Positions 1 to 8,396 of a stretch of DNA of 64,000 nt are shown here, piece by piece (within the stretch, counting starts at the first letter, position 1; every line of letters starts with the position of its first letter). Position numbers and translations under genes: made by a program. Source of the DNA: Alicycliphilus denitrificans_A (GTDB taxonomy: Bacteria > Pseudomonadota > Gammaproteobacteria > Burkholderiales > Burkholderiaceae_C); the NCBI RefSeq assembly GCF_044792555.1, contig NZ_CP126238.1, forward strand, positions 992,001-1,056,000. Reading direction: 5' to 3'. The notes under the pieces were generated by a model. The model was not told where the DNA came from, did not search any database, and saw only the letters and a program-made list of their open reading frames with translations.

Positions 1-1000
1 ACGGGAACACATTGGCATTGCCCATGGCCGCCGTCAGGCTGGTGCCGGTGGAGACTTCCTGCTGGATCCTGTCGGTCGCCAAGGCATAGACCGAGTTGCC
101 GGAAGCGCCACCGACCGAGTCCAGCGCCTCCACCAGCGGCACGCCCGCAGCGAACATGGTGGACAGGGTGCGTGTCCAGCGCGCCACGCAGGATTTGTTG
201 ATCAGGGCGCCAAAGATGGGCATCTTCAGCAGGAAGCGATCCATCGCCTGCTGCATTTTTTCGCTGCGCTTCCAGGCCTGCATGAAAAAATAAAAACCGC
301 CGCCAATCACGCCGAAGATCAGCCACCAATAGTCCACAAAAAACTCGCTGATGGCCATGACGAACAGCGTGGGCGCCGGCAAATCGGCGCCGAATGAGGT
401 GAAAACCTCCTTGAATGCGGGAATCACAAAGATCATGATGACGGTCACCACGACGAAGGCAACGATAATCACAGAAACGGGATACATCAAGGCCGAACGG
501 ATCTTGGATTTAATGGCCTCTGTTTTCTCCATATAGAGCGCCAGACGATCGAGTAATGCCTCCAGAATGCCGGCCGCCTCGCCTGCCTCCACCAGGTTGC
601 AATACAGGCTGTCGAAATGCATGGGGTATTTGCGGAACGCCGCATTCAGCGAGGTGCCGGTTTCCACATCGGCGCGAATATCGTTGAGAAGTTTGGTCAC
701 GCTGGGGTTGGTATTGCCCCGCCCCACGATATCAAAGGCCTGCAGCAACGGCACGCCGGCCTTCATCATGGTTGCCATCTGGCGCGTGAACAGGGCGATG
801 TCCTTGGGTTTGATTTTCTTGCCCGCGCTCATGCGGCGCTTCTTGATCCTGGTCGGCAAGACACCCTGGCGGCGCAGCGTGGCCTTGACCTGGTTCTCGC
901 CAGCCGCCCGAACCTCGCCACGCACGATTTTGCCGCTGCGATCCTTGCCCTCCCATTCAAAGACAAAGTCCTTGATGCCCCTCGATGCCACGGTCGCCAT
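1..1000 (-). CDS. pilC: Type IV pilus inner-membrane platform protein PilC (3' end cut by window edge)
   Basis: About 333 residues are visible of a family that usually has about 405; the C-terminus lies beyond position 1. PilC is the inner-membrane platform on which the pilus ATPases act to polymerise or retract pilin. The visible protein has a soluble N-terminal segment, a first T2SSF-type domain with the motif FTRQMATMMKAGVPLLQAFD near residues 70-90, a hydrophobic segment near 175-195, a second membrane stretch near 225-240, and the start of the repeated domain (RWTRTLSTMFAAGVPLVEAL). The ATG at 1000 lies 21 bases after the pilB stop, so the two genes are probably cotranscribed. A pilD prepilin peptidase gene is expected further left but cannot be seen. 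Confidence 0.93.
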   Translation of the reverse strand, partial: MATVASRGIKDFVFEWEGKDRSGKIVRGEVRAAGENQVKATLRRQGVLPTRIKKRRMSAGKKIKPKDIALFTRQMATMMKAGVPLLQAFDIVGRGNTNPSVTKLLNDIRADVETGTSLNAAFRKYPMHFDSLYCNLVEAGEAAGILEALLDRLALYMEKTEAIKSKIRSALMYPVSVIIVAFVVVTVIMIFVIPAFKEVFTSFGADLPAPTLFVMAISEFFVDYWWLIFGVIGGGFYFFMQAWKRSEKMQQAMDRFLLKMPIFGALINKSCVARWTRTLSTMFAAGVPLVEALDSVGGASGNSVYALATDRIQQEVSTGTSLTAAMGNANVFP

Positions 1001-1021
1001 GGTGCTTTCTCGCTGGTACGG

Positions 1022-2761
1022 TTATTCGTTGGTCACGGCCAAAACCTCTTCCAAAGAGGTCAGGCCCATCTTGGCCTTGTGCAGGCCTGCCTCGCGCAGC
1101 GTGCGCACACCTTCGCGACGTGCCTGCTCGGCAATGTCCAGGGCACTGCCGTCGCGCAGGATGATGCGCTGGATTTCTTCGGAAACCGGCATCACCTGGT
1201 AGATGCCAAGCCGGCCCTTGTAACCATTGTTGCAGGCGGAGCAGCCCACGGGCCGGTAGGTCACCCAGGAGCCGTCGATCTCCTCCTCCCGGTAGCCAGC
1301 CTCCAGCAAGTTCCCACGCGGTATGTCGGCGGGCGCCTTGCATTGCGGGCAGAGCCTGCGCGCCAAGCGCTGGGCGGTGATCAAGATCACGCTGGAGGCG
1401 ATGTTGAAGGGCGCGATGCCCATGTTGCGCATGCGCGTGAGAGTGGTGGGCGCGTCATTGGTGTGCAGCGTGGACAGCACCAGGTGACCCGTCTGGGCGG
1501 CCTTGATGGAAATATCGGCGGTTTCCAGGTCGCGGATTTCACCCACCATGATGATGTCCGGATCCTGGCGTAGAAAGGCTTTCAGGGCGGTGGCAAATGT
1601 CAAGCCCGCCTTTTCATTGACGTTCACCTGATTCACGCCCGGCAGGTTGATTTCCGACGGGTCTTCGGCCGTGGCGATATTCACGCCCGGCTTGTTGAGC
1701 AGGTTCAGGCAGGTGTAGAGCGAGACGGTTTTTCCTGAGCCCGTGGGGCCGGTCACCAAAATCATGCCGTAGGGCCGGCTGATGGCGCGCAGCAGGCGTT
1801 CCTTTTCTTCTGGCTCGTAGCCGAGGGCATCGATACCCATTTTGGCGCTGCTTGGATCCAAGATGCGGATCACGATTTTTTCGCCAAACAGCGTGGGCAG
1901 TGTGCTGACGCGAAAATCAATGACGCGATCGGCCCCCACCTTGAGTTTCATGCGTCCGTCCTGGGGTACGCGTTTTTCCGATATATCCAGACGGGAAATC
2001 ACCTTGATGCGCGAAGCCAGCTTGTCCTTGATGGCAATCGGCGGAGATACGATTTCACGCAGCTCCCCGTCAATGCGAAAACGCACACGGTAGTTATGCT
2101 CATAAGGTTCAAAATGCAGGTCGGATGCACGCATGTTGAATGCATCCAGCAGCATCTTGTGCAAAAACCTGACGACCGGGGCGTCTTCTACCTCATTCGT
2201 TGCGGATTCCGAGTTGTCTTCGGCGGCTTCCTCGATGGAAATATCGCCAAATTCAAAATCCCCATCATCGACAATGCTGTCCAGGGTTTCGCGGTTTTTT
2301 TTGGCGGTGGCATCCACCAAATGAATCAGCTTGTCGTATTCCGCAATGATCCAGTCCACGCCCATTTGCGTTGTGAACTTGATCTTTTCCGCCGCCTCCT
2401 GGTTCGTGGGGTCGGCCGTGGCGACGATCAGGCGATTGTTGCGTTTGCTCAGAACAACCACATGGTAGGCCTGGCACAGCTTCTGATCCAGCAAACCCTG
2501 AGGCAGGCGCCCACGATCCAGCGCATCGACATCCAGCAGTGGCGCACCAAAGATGGAGGACAGCGTGTGGGCCAGATCGTTGGAGGTGACTACATTGGTT
2601 CCGATCAATTCGGCAATGAAACTGGAACGCGCGGATTGTGATTTTTTGTAAATTTCTTCGGCGGTTTTCTGATTCAGCTTGCCCACAGACATTAATGCCC
2701 GAGCCAAACCCGGCAAGGCAACGGGTTGAGCGGCTTTCTGTGTGCTGTCTGCGGTGACCAT
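1022..2761 (-). CDS. pilB: Type IV pilus assembly ATPase PilB
   Basis: This is the cytoplasmic hexameric ATPase that powers pilus extension. The 579-residue length is normal for the family. An N-terminal MshEN/T2SSE_N-like domain covers about residues 20-160. The secretion ATPase core follows, with Walker A GPTGSGKT at 338-345, a Walker B region DPDIIMVGEIRD near 400, a His box (TGHLVLSTLHTND), and the CPQC and CSAC zinc-binding pairs near 480-530 that are typical of PilB and less so of the retraction ATPase PilT. It is followed closely by pilC. The start ATG at 2761 leaves 145 bases to the next gene, which should hold the promoter; I see no convincing sigma-54 site there. Confidence 0.96.
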   Translation of the reverse strand: MVTADSTQKAAQPVALPGLARALMSVGKLNQKTAEEIYKKSQSARSSFIAELIGTNVVTSNDLAHTLSSIFGAPLLDVDALDRGRLPQGLLDQKLCQAYHVVVLSKRNNRLIVATADPTNQEAAEKIKFTTQMGVDWIIAEYDKLIHLVDATAKKNRETLDSIVDDGDFEFGDISIEEAAEDNSESATNEVEDAPVVRFLHKMLLDAFNMRASDLHFEPYEHNYRVRFRIDGELREIVSPPIAIKDKLASRIKVISRLDISEKRVPQDGRMKLKVGADRVIDFRVSTLPTLFGEKIVIRILDPSSAKMGIDALGYEPEEKERLLRAISRPYGMILVTGPTGSGKTVSLYTCLNLLNKPGVNIATAEDPSEINLPGVNQVNVNEKAGLTFATALKAFLRQDPDIIMVGEIRDLETADISIKAAQTGHLVLSTLHTNDAPTTLTRMRNMGIAPFNIASSVILITAQRLARRLCPQCKAPADIPRGNLLEAGYREEEIDGSWVTYRPVGCSACNNGYKGRLGIYQVMPVSEEIQRIILRDGSALDIAEQARREGVRTLREAGLHKAKMGLTSLEEVLAVTNE

Positions 2762-2906
2762 GTAACCAGTGGATTCTTATGGGAAAAAACGAAACGATCC
2801 TATCATCGCCGATAGCCTGGGGCATGTACAGAATTTGCCTGGCCGATGGGCCGGTCGGTAGTGCCAAAGCAGCCAGAGGTGTTTTCCTGTCGCTGAGGTG
2901 GCTCAT

Positions 2907-3131
2907 TCAGTGGGTGCTGACGGGCAGGCCCGTGGGCTGGATATAGCCCAGCTTCCAGGCCAGCAGCAGGCATAGAAACAGCACAATCGACAGCCCCACG
3001 CGCAGAGCCAGAGCCTGGACCATATGCTTGCTGCGTCGCCGGTCTTCGCCTTCGCCGCGCATCATGAAAAATAGCGCCGAGCCCAGACTTGCGATGATGG
3101 CGAGAAACGCCAAAGCCACCAGTATCTTCAT
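2907..3131 (-). CDS. Small twin-transmembrane protein (DUF2909 family)
   Basis: A 74-residue protein with two hydrophobic helices (about residues 3-24 and 46-64) separated by a short charged linker (RGEGEDRRRSKH). The arrangement matches the DUF2909 twin-transmembrane family, usually found beside cytochrome c oxidase assembly genes in betaproteobacteria, as here, where it is divergent from the SURF1 gene with 15 bases between starts. Its function is unknown; a role in oxidase assembly is only inferred from position. I use the ATG at 3131; an in-frame ATG at 3140 would add three residues. The reading frame extends much further upstream, but that part is the complement of SURF1 and has no membrane-protein character. 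Confidence 0.8.
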   Translation of the reverse strand: MKILVALAFLAIIASLGSALFFMMRGEGEDRRRSKHMVQALALRVGLSIVLFLCLLLAWKLGYIQPTGLPVSTH

Positions 3132-3146
3132 GGAGCCCATTATCCG

Positions 3147-3911
3147 GTGAACCCCGCACAAGCTCGTTTCGGTTGGCGCTTTTGGCTGCTCACGCTGGTC
3201 TCTGTAGTGGTCATGGGGGGCACTGCAGCACTGGGGTTCTGGCAGCTGTCGCGTGCCACGCAAAAGCAGGCCATGCAGGCGGCCATTGACGAGCGTCAGC
3301 GCATGGCCCAATTGGTCGATGGTGACTTGTTGCGCGCCCGCGCTGGCGGTGTGACTGCGCTGCTGCACCGCAGTGTGCTGCTGAGCGGCGAATGGTTGCC
3401 TGAGGCGACGGTGTTTCTGGACAACCGCCAGATGCAGGGGCGAGCGGGTTTTTGGGTGCTCACGCCACTGCGCCTGCGCGGCAATCAAGGCGTGGTGCTG
3501 GTGCAGCGGGGCTGGGCGCCGCGCAATTTCCTGGAGCGCACGCAACTGCCGGGCATCGTTACGCCGGCTGGCGATGTGCAGCTGCAGGGGCGGATTGCAG
3601 GCAATGTGGCGCGGCTTTATGAGTTTGCACCCGCCGGCAAGGGCGAGGGGGCTTCGCGCATCCGGCAGAATCTGGACCTGGGTGCCTATGGCGCAGAGCT
3701 GGGTCTGCCCCTGCTGCCGCTGATCGTGATCCAGACCGATGCCGCCAGCGACGGGCTGCGGCGCGACTGGGCGCCGGTCGATACCGGCGTCGATAAGCAT
3801 TACGGTTATGCGTTTCAATGGTTTGGGCTTTGCGGCCTGGTAGTAGTCCTCTATGTTTGGTTCCAATTCGTCCGACGTTTACCCTTCCATGGCGCCCGGC
3901 CCGGGGCCTGA
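3147..3911 (+). CDS. SURF1 family cytochrome c oxidase assembly protein
   Basis: SURF1 proteins help insert heme a into subunit I of aa3-type oxidase. This 254-residue protein has the family layout: one membrane helix near residues 11-30 (WFLL-type followed by ALGFWQLSRA, the conserved GxWQLxR signature), a soluble periplasmic domain with the conserved VLVQRGWAPR, and a second helix near 222-242 preceded by HYGYAFQWFGL. The start is GTG at 3147. The gene opens a run of overlapping oxidase assembly genes that ends with SCO1; its 3' end overlaps the next gene by 59 bases in another frame. Confidence 0.92.
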   Translation: MNPAQARFGWRFWLLTLVSVVVMGGTAALGFWQLSRATQKQAMQAAIDERQRMAQLVDGDLLRARAGGVTALLHRSVLLSGEWLPEATVFLDNRQMQGRAGFWVLTPLRLRGNQGVVLVQRGWAPRNFLERTQLPGIVTPAGDVQLQGRIAGNVARLYEFAPAGKGEGASRIRQNLDLGAYGAELGLPLLPLIVIQTDAASDGLRRDWAPVDTGVDKHYGYAFQWFGLCGLVVVLYVWFQFVRRLPFHGARPGA

Positions 3912-4551
3912 GCCCGCAGGGCGGCCAGCGCGGCGTTCGCGCCGCATGGGGCGCTGGCAGTTGCTGGGCCTGCTCCTGGTGTGTGCAGCGCCGGTGCTGG
4001 CTTCGTATTTCACCTATTACGTGATCCGTCCCGAAGGCCGGCGCAACTTCGGCCAGCTGGTCGAGCCGCAGCGGCCCATGCCGGCGCAGGCGCTGTTGAC
4101 CACGCTGGATGGCCGGCAGCAGCCCCTGGGCGAGCTGCGCGGCCAGTGGTTGCTGGTGAGCGTGGCCAGCGGTGCCTGCGACGCGGATTGCCGCGACAAC
4201 CTGTACCTGCAGCGCCAGCTGCGTGAGGGCATGGGCCGCGAGAAGGAGCGCATGGACTGGGTCTGGCTGGTGACCGACGATGCCGCACTGCCCGTGGACA
4301 TCACCGCCGGACTTTCTCAGGCCACGGTGCTGCGCGCCGATGGCGCCATGTTGGAGTCATGGCTGGCGCCTGAGGCCGGCCATGCCTTGTCCGAGCATCT
4401 GTACGTCGTCGATCCCGGCGGAAACTGGATGATGCGCTTTCCCGCGCGCCTGGAGGGCGCCGGCGCGGCCCAGGCCAGGCGCGACCTGGAGCGCCTCCTG
4501 CGCGCCTCGTCTTCCTGGGATCAGGCGGGCCGAACGAAGGAGCAGCCATGA
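3853..4551 (+). CDS. Membrane-anchored thioredoxin-fold protein of the oxidase assembly cluster
   Basis: A 232-residue protein with a proline-rich, basic cytoplasmic N-terminus, one membrane helix near residues 35-58 (LLGLLLVCAAPVLASYFTYY) and a periplasmic domain resembling SCO/thioredoxin folds (LRGQWLLVSVASGACDADC, then LYVVDPGGNWMMRF near the C-terminus). The CDADC pair has the CxxxC spacing of SCO copper chaperones, but the conserved SCO histidine is not evident. It sits between SURF1 and ctaA, as in related comamonads, and its stop overlaps the ctaA ATG (ATGA). A role in copper delivery or cysteine reduction for the oxidase CuA site is inferred. An ATG further in would shorten the N-terminus. 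Confidence 0.7.
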   Translation: MFGSNSSDVYPSMAPGPGPEPAGRPARRSRRMGRWQLLGLLLVCAAPVLASYFTYYVIRPEGRRNFGQLVEPQRPMPAQALLTTLDGRQQPLGELRGQWLLVSVASGACDADCRDNLYLQRQLREGMGREKERMDWVWLVTDDAALPVDITAGLSQATVLRADGAMLESWLAPEAGHALSEHLYVVDPGGNWMMRFPARLEGAGAAQARRDLERLLRASSSWDQAGRTKEQP

Positions 4552-5723
4552 ACAGCACGCAATCTCTCTACGATCTGGCGCCACTGATCGAGATCATGGC
4601 CCTGGGCCTGGTGATCGCGCTCGGGCCATTGACCTGGGTATGGTGGAGGAGCCGCGGCGGCACGCCGGTGCGGCGCCTGCAGGCGCTCACCGTGCTGACG
4701 CTGTTCCTTACCTTTGACCTGGTCATGTTCGGCGCCTTCACGCGTCTCACGGACTCGGGCCTGGGCTGCCCCGACTGGCCGGGCTGCTACGGCAGCGCCA
4801 GCCCTGTGGGCGCGCACTCCGAGATCTCCGCGGCGCAGCAGGCCATGCCCACCGGCCCGGTGACCCATGGCAAGGCTTGGGTGGAGATGATTCACCGCTA
4901 CCTCGCCACCGGCGTGGGCGTGCTCATCATCGCGCTTACCGTGGGGGCGTGGCGCCAGCGTGGCGCCAACCGCGTGCTGAGTCCCTGGTGGCCAACGGCC
5001 ACGCTGGTCTGGGTCTGTCTGCAGGGCGCCTTTGGCGCGCTCACGGTGACCATGAAGCTGTTCCCGGCCATCGTCACGCTGCACCTGATCGGCGGGCTGG
5101 TGCTGCTGGCGCTGCTGTGCCTGCAGGCCGTGCGCCAGACGCAGCACACCCGCGGCGTAGCCCCAGAGGCCCTGCCGCACGGACTGCGCTGGCTGCTGGC
5201 CGGCGCGGCTGCCCTCGTGGCGCTGCAAAGCGTGCTCGGCGGCTGGGTCAGCACTAACTATGCGGTGCTGGCCTGCACCACCTTCCCGCAGTGCCAGGGC
5301 AGCTGGTGGCCGGAGATGGCCTTCGGCGAAGGCTTCCAGATCTGGCGCGAGCTGGGCCATCTGCAGGATGGCAGCCTGATCAGCTTTGCGGCCCTGACCG
5401 CGATCCACTATGTGCACCGGCTGGCTGCCTATGGAGTGTTGCTGGTGCTGGCGCTGCTGGTGTGGCGCCTCATGCGTGCGCGCGTGCTCGGGGACCAGGC
5501 ACGCTGGCTGGCGGGTCTGGCGCTGCTGCAGCTGCTCACCGGCCTGTCCAACGTGATCCTGGACTGGCCCCTGGTGGCGGCGGTGCTGCATACGGGCGGT
5601 GCGGCCGCCCTGATCGTGGTGCTGACCTGGGCCCTGGCCGCCAGCCGCACCGCCACGGCCGATGCCAGGGCGGTTCACGCGCAGGCACGGGCTTCGGCAT
5701 CCAAGAGGAGGGTGTCTGCATGA
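4548..5723 (+). CDS. ctaA: Heme A synthase (COX15/CtaA family)
   Basis: Heme A synthase oxidises the C8 methyl of heme O to a formyl group, giving heme A for aa3 oxidases. The 391-residue protein has eight predicted membrane segments and the family's conserved histidines in two duplicated four-helix units: WVEMIHRYLA and TLHLIGG in the first, AIHYVHRLAAYG and VLHTGGAA in the second. The TRLTDSGLGCPDWPGCYG block after the first helix is diagnostic of this group. The start overlaps the preceding gene by four bases and the stop overlaps the ctaB start, indicating translational coupling through the run. Confidence 0.95.
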   Translation: MNSTQSLYDLAPLIEIMALGLVIALGPLTWVWWRSRGGTPVRRLQALTVLTLFLTFDLVMFGAFTRLTDSGLGCPDWPGCYGSASPVGAHSEISAAQQAMPTGPVTHGKAWVEMIHRYLATGVGVLIIALTVGAWRQRGANRVLSPWWPTATLVWVCLQGAFGALTVTMKLFPAIVTLHLIGGLVLLALLCLQAVRQTQHTRGVAPEALPHGLRWLLAGAAALVALQSVLGGWVSTNYAVLACTTFPQCQGSWWPEMAFGEGFQIWRELGHLQDGSLISFAALTAIHYVHRLAAYGVLLVLALLVWRLMRARVLGDQARWLAGLALLQLLTGLSNVILDWPLVAAVLHTGGAAALIVVLTWALAASRTATADARAVHAQARASASKRRVSA

Positions 5724-6664
5724 GTATCGCGCCCGCTCCGGCCCCCGGGCCCGCTCCCGCAGGCCCCTTTGGCATGACCGGGCCCGGGGCACTGCCCTCG
5801 CGCCTGTTCCAGTTCTACGCGCTGACCAAGCCGCGTGTGGTGCAGCTGATCGTGTTCTGTGCCTTCATCGGCATGGTGCTGGCCGTGCCCGGCCGGCCCA
5901 GCGGCGTGCAGTGGGGGCTGATGGCGCTGGCCAGCGTCGGCATATGGCTGGTGGCGGGTGCGGCTGCGGCCTTCAACTGCCTGGTGGAGCGGCACATAGA
6001 CGCGAAGATGAAGCGCACCGCCTGGCGCCCCACGGCCAAGGGCGAACTCTCCAGCGCGCAGGCGTTGGCATTTTCCGCGCTGCTGTGTACGGCCGGCTCG
6101 GCGCTGCTGTATTGGTGGGTCAACCCGCTGACCATGTGGCTCACCTTTGCCACCTTCGTGGGCTATGCGGTGGTCTACACCGTGATCCTCAAGCCACGCA
6201 CGCCGCAAAACATCGTCATCGGCGGGGCCTCCGGCGCCATGCCGCCGGTGCTGGGCTGGGCCGCCATGGCCGGCGACGTGGGCGCCGAGGCCCTGATCCT
6301 GTTCCTCATCATTTTTTTGTGGACGCCGCCGCATTTCTGGGCCCTGGCGCTGTATCGCGTGGAGGACTACCGCAAGTCCGGCTTACCCATGCTGCCCGTC
6401 ACGCATGGCAGCGAGTACACGCGGCTGCAGGTGCTCCTGTATACGCTGGTCCTGTTTGCCGCCTGCCTCATGCCCTTCGCCTATGGTATGAGCTCGTGGA
6501 TCTACCTGGCAGCCGCCGTGCTGCTGGGCACGGGCTTTTGCCTCTATGGCTATTGGCTGTGGCGGGATTATTCCGACGCGCTGGCGCGCAAGACCTTCCG
6601 CTTTTCGCTCATCCATCTGAGCCTGCTGTTTGCGGCGCTGCTGGTGGATCACTATGTGTTCTGA
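5720..6664 (+). CDS. ctaB: Protoheme IX farnesyltransferase (heme O synthase)
   Basis: CtaB/CyoE transfers a farnesyl group to heme B, making heme O, the substrate of CtaA. The 314-residue protein belongs to the UbiA prenyltransferase family, with about nine membrane helices and the prenyl diphosphate/magnesium motif NCLVERHIDAKMKRTAWRP near residues 91-109. The second acidic loop is represented by ALYRVEDYRKSG near 210. The ATG at 5720 overlaps the ctaA TGA by one base, the best-supported start. A proline/alanine-rich leader of about 30 residues precedes the first helix (YALTKPRVVQLIVFCA), common in comamonads. Confidence 0.95.
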   Translation: MSIAPAPAPGPAPAGPFGMTGPGALPSRLFQFYALTKPRVVQLIVFCAFIGMVLAVPGRPSGVQWGLMALASVGIWLVAGAAAAFNCLVERHIDAKMKRTAWRPTAKGELSSAQALAFSALLCTAGSALLYWWVNPLTMWLTFATFVGYAVVYTVILKPRTPQNIVIGGASGAMPPVLGWAAMAGDVGAEALILFLIIFLWTPPHFWALALYRVEDYRKSGLPMLPVTHGSEYTRLQVLLYTLVLFAACLMPFAYGMSSWIYLAAAVLLGTGFCLYGYWLWRDYSDALARKTFRFSLIHLSLLFAALLVDHYVF

Positions 6665-6673
6665 TCTCAAGCC

Positions 6674-7285
6674 ATGTTCAAACGTACTGCTCTTAAAAAT
6701 ATAGCTATTGGCGCATTGTGGGTGGGCTCTGCAGGTCTTTTTTCTGCTTGCTCACCGAAAGGCCCGAAGTTTCAGGGCGTGGACCTGACGGGGGCCGAGT
6801 ACGCACGCGACCTGCCGCTGACCGACCACAATGGCCAGGCACGCACCCTCAAGGACTTTGCGGGCAAGGTGGTGGTGGTGTTCTTCGGCTATACGCAATG
6901 CCCGGACGTATGCCCCACCTCCATGTCGGAGCTGGCCGAGGTCAAGCGTGCCCTGGGCGCCGACGGTGAGAAACTGCAGGGCATCTTCGTCACCGTGGAT
7001 CCTGAGCGCGACACGGCCGAGATGCTCAAGGCCTATATGGCCGGCTTTGACCCGAGCTTCATCGCCCTGCGCGGCACGCCCGAGCAATTGGTCGCCGTGG
7101 CCAAGGACTTCAAGATCTACTTCAAGCGCGTGGACGGCCAGACGCCCACGAGCTACACCATGGACCATTCGGCTGGCAGCTATGTCTACGACACCAAGGG
7201 CCGGCTGCGCGTCTACCACCGCTATGGCGCCGGCGCGCAGAGCCTGGCGGCCGACGTGCGCGCGCTGCTGGACGAGGCGCGCTGA
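6674..7285 (+). CDS. SCO1/SenC family copper chaperone
   Basis: SCO proteins deliver copper to the CuA site of cytochrome oxidase subunit II and may act as thiol reductants. The 203-residue protein has a signal/lipoprotein leader (lipobox GLFSAC near residue 25), a thioredoxin-like fold, the copper-binding CPDVC (CxxxC) motif near residue 77 after VVFFGYTQ, and a histidine in TMDHSAGS near residue 165 that completes the metal site. It is the last gene of the assembly run, 9 bases after ctaB. Part of its leader codes through a degenerate copy of the dispersed hairpin repeat (about 6695-6743), which may explain the unusual KNIAIGALWVG leader. Confidence 0.92.
   Translation: MFKRTALKNIAIGALWVGSAGLFSACSPKGPKFQGVDLTGAEYARDLPLTDHNGQARTLKDFAGKVVVVFFGYTQCPDVCPTSMSELAEVKRALGADGEKLQGIFVTVDPERDTAEMLKAYMAGFDPSFIALRGTPEQLVAVAKDFKIYFKRVDGQTPTSYTMDHSAGSYVYDTKGRLRVYHRYGAGAQSLAADVRALLDEAR
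6695..6743 (+). repeat. Dispersed ATAGCT hairpin repeat, degenerate copy inside the SCO1 leader
   Basis: ATAGCT at 6701, GGCGCA, then GGGCTCTGCAGGTC and a T run correspond position by position to the family seen elsewhere in the window (ATAGCT, GCGCT, AAGCGCT, GAGCC, T run). The right arm is weakened. It is translated as part of the SCO1 signal peptide. Confidence 0.5.
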
Positions 7286-7290
7286 AGAGT

Positions 7291-7308
7291 GCAGGGACTT
7301 CTCCCTGC
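7291..7308. terminator. Short perfect hairpin between convergent genes
   Basis: GCAGGGA and TCCCTGC form a perfect 7-bp stem with a CTTC loop, placed 5 bases after the SCO1 stop and just before the stop of the convergent Bug-receptor gene. There is no T run, so termination is plausible but not certain. Confidence 0.45.
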
Positions 7309-7313
7309 AACCC

Positions 7314-8318
7314 TCACTCGGCCCGGATACCCTGCTCGCGGATCACGCGGGCCATCGCGGCCGTGTCCGCCTGGATGCGGTTGGCCAGGCCTTCGGCCGA
7401 GGAGCCCACGGCCTGCCAGCCCTGCTGGAACAGCTTGGCGCGCACCTCCGGGCTGCGGGCAATCTCACCGATCAGTACCGATAGCCGCGCGCGCACTGGC
7501 GCCGGCATGGCCGCCGGCGCGGCAAAGGCGTTCCAGATTTCCAGCTGAAAGTCGCGCACATCGGCCTCCGCCAGGCTGGGCACATGGGGCGCCAGCGCGC
7601 TGCGCCCGGCCGAAGTCACGCCGATCAGGCGCAGCTTGCCGGCGCGCTCCTGGGCCTGTGCCAGCGCCGGCGGCAGCAGCGCCATCTGCAGCTGGCCGCC
7701 CAGCATGGCCGTGACCACCTGCGGGTAGCCGGGGTAGGGGATGTGCACCGGGGCGATGCCCGTGCGCGCCTTGAGCAGCTCCGTGCCCAGGTGGCCCACG
7801 GTGCCCACGCCGGGCGTGCCATAGCTCCAGCGGTTGCCGGCCTGGCGCGCGGCCTGCACAAAGGCGCGGGCGTCCGCGGGAGCATCGCCCTGGCCCACGG
7901 GTGCGCTGAGCACCAGCGGCGACACCCCGATCAGCGACAGCGGCGCCAGGTCGCGCGCGGGGTCGTAGGGCAGCTGCGGGTTGAGCAGCCTGGCAATCGT
8001 CAGGTTGCCGTTGATGAACAGGCCGATGGTGTGGTCGTCCCGCGCCTTGGCCACGGCGTCGGCGCCGATATTGCCGCCCGCGCCTACCTTGTTCTCAACG
8101 ATCACCGGCTGGCCCAGGGCCTGGGACAGCGGCTCGGAGAAGGTGCGCGCCGTCAGGTCGGGCGAGGAGCCCGGGGGAAAGCCCACGATGATGCGCAGGG
8201 GCTTGGCAGGCCAGCCCGGCGTGGCGGGCGCGGCGCCCTTGCCGGCCACGGCGGCGCCGCAGATGGACGCCAGGGCCAGCGCCAGCAGGCCGCGGCGGGC
8301 GGGGGAGTGACGGTACAT
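7314..8318 (-). CDS. Bug-family periplasmic substrate-binding protein (TctC type)
   Basis: Bug proteins are periplasmic receptors for carboxylates and other small anions, some feeding tripartite tricarboxylate transporters and many being orphans; they are greatly expanded in Burkholderiales. The 334-residue protein has a signal peptide (about residues 1-25, ending GAAVA), then the family blocks WPAKPLRIIVGFPPGSSPD, VIVENKVGAGGNIGADAVAKA and a C-terminal IREQG. No TctA/TctB membrane gene is adjacent, so it is an orphan receptor with unknown ligand. It lies between SCO1 and rpoH, genes I expect to be neighbours in relatives, so it may have been inserted there. Confidence 0.88.
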   Translation of the reverse strand: MYRHSPARRGLLALALASICGAAVAGKGAAPATPGWPAKPLRIIVGFPPGSSPDLTARTFSEPLSQALGQPVIVENKVGAGGNIGADAVAKARDDHTIGLFINGNLTIARLLNPQLPYDPARDLAPLSLIGVSPLVLSAPVGQGDAPADARAFVQAARQAGNRWSYGTPGVGTVGHLGTELLKARTGIAPVHIPYPGYPQVVTAMLGGQLQMALLPPALAQAQERAGKLRLIGVTSAGRSALAPHVPSLAEADVRDFQLEIWNAFAAPAAMPAPVRARLSVLIGEIARSPEVRAKLFQQGWQAVGSSAEGLANRIQADTAAMARVIREQGIRAE

Positions 8319-8335
8319 GGGAAATCTCCTGGAAC

Positions 8336-8367
8336 AAAAAAGCGCGCGGCCTGTGTGGGCCGCGCGC
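8336..8367 (-). terminator. Rho-independent terminator of rpoH
   Basis: Read on the minus strand, GCGCGCGGCC pairs perfectly with GGCCGCGCGC around a 6-base loop and is followed by six T. It lies 29 bases after the rpoH stop and before the Bug-receptor gene on the same strand, so it should insulate the two. Confidence 0.88.
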
Positions 8368-8396
8368 CTGGATTATCTGCCTGCGGCGCAAACCGC

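Noticed and set aside
2762..2906. TTTGGCACTACCGACCGG as a possible sigma-54 promoter of pilB
   Set aside because: The -24 half fits but the TTGC of the -12 half is absent at the right distance.
2907..3866. A 319-codon minus frame ending at the twin-TM gene
   Set aside because: Only the last 74 residues have membrane-protein character; the rest is antisense to SURF1.
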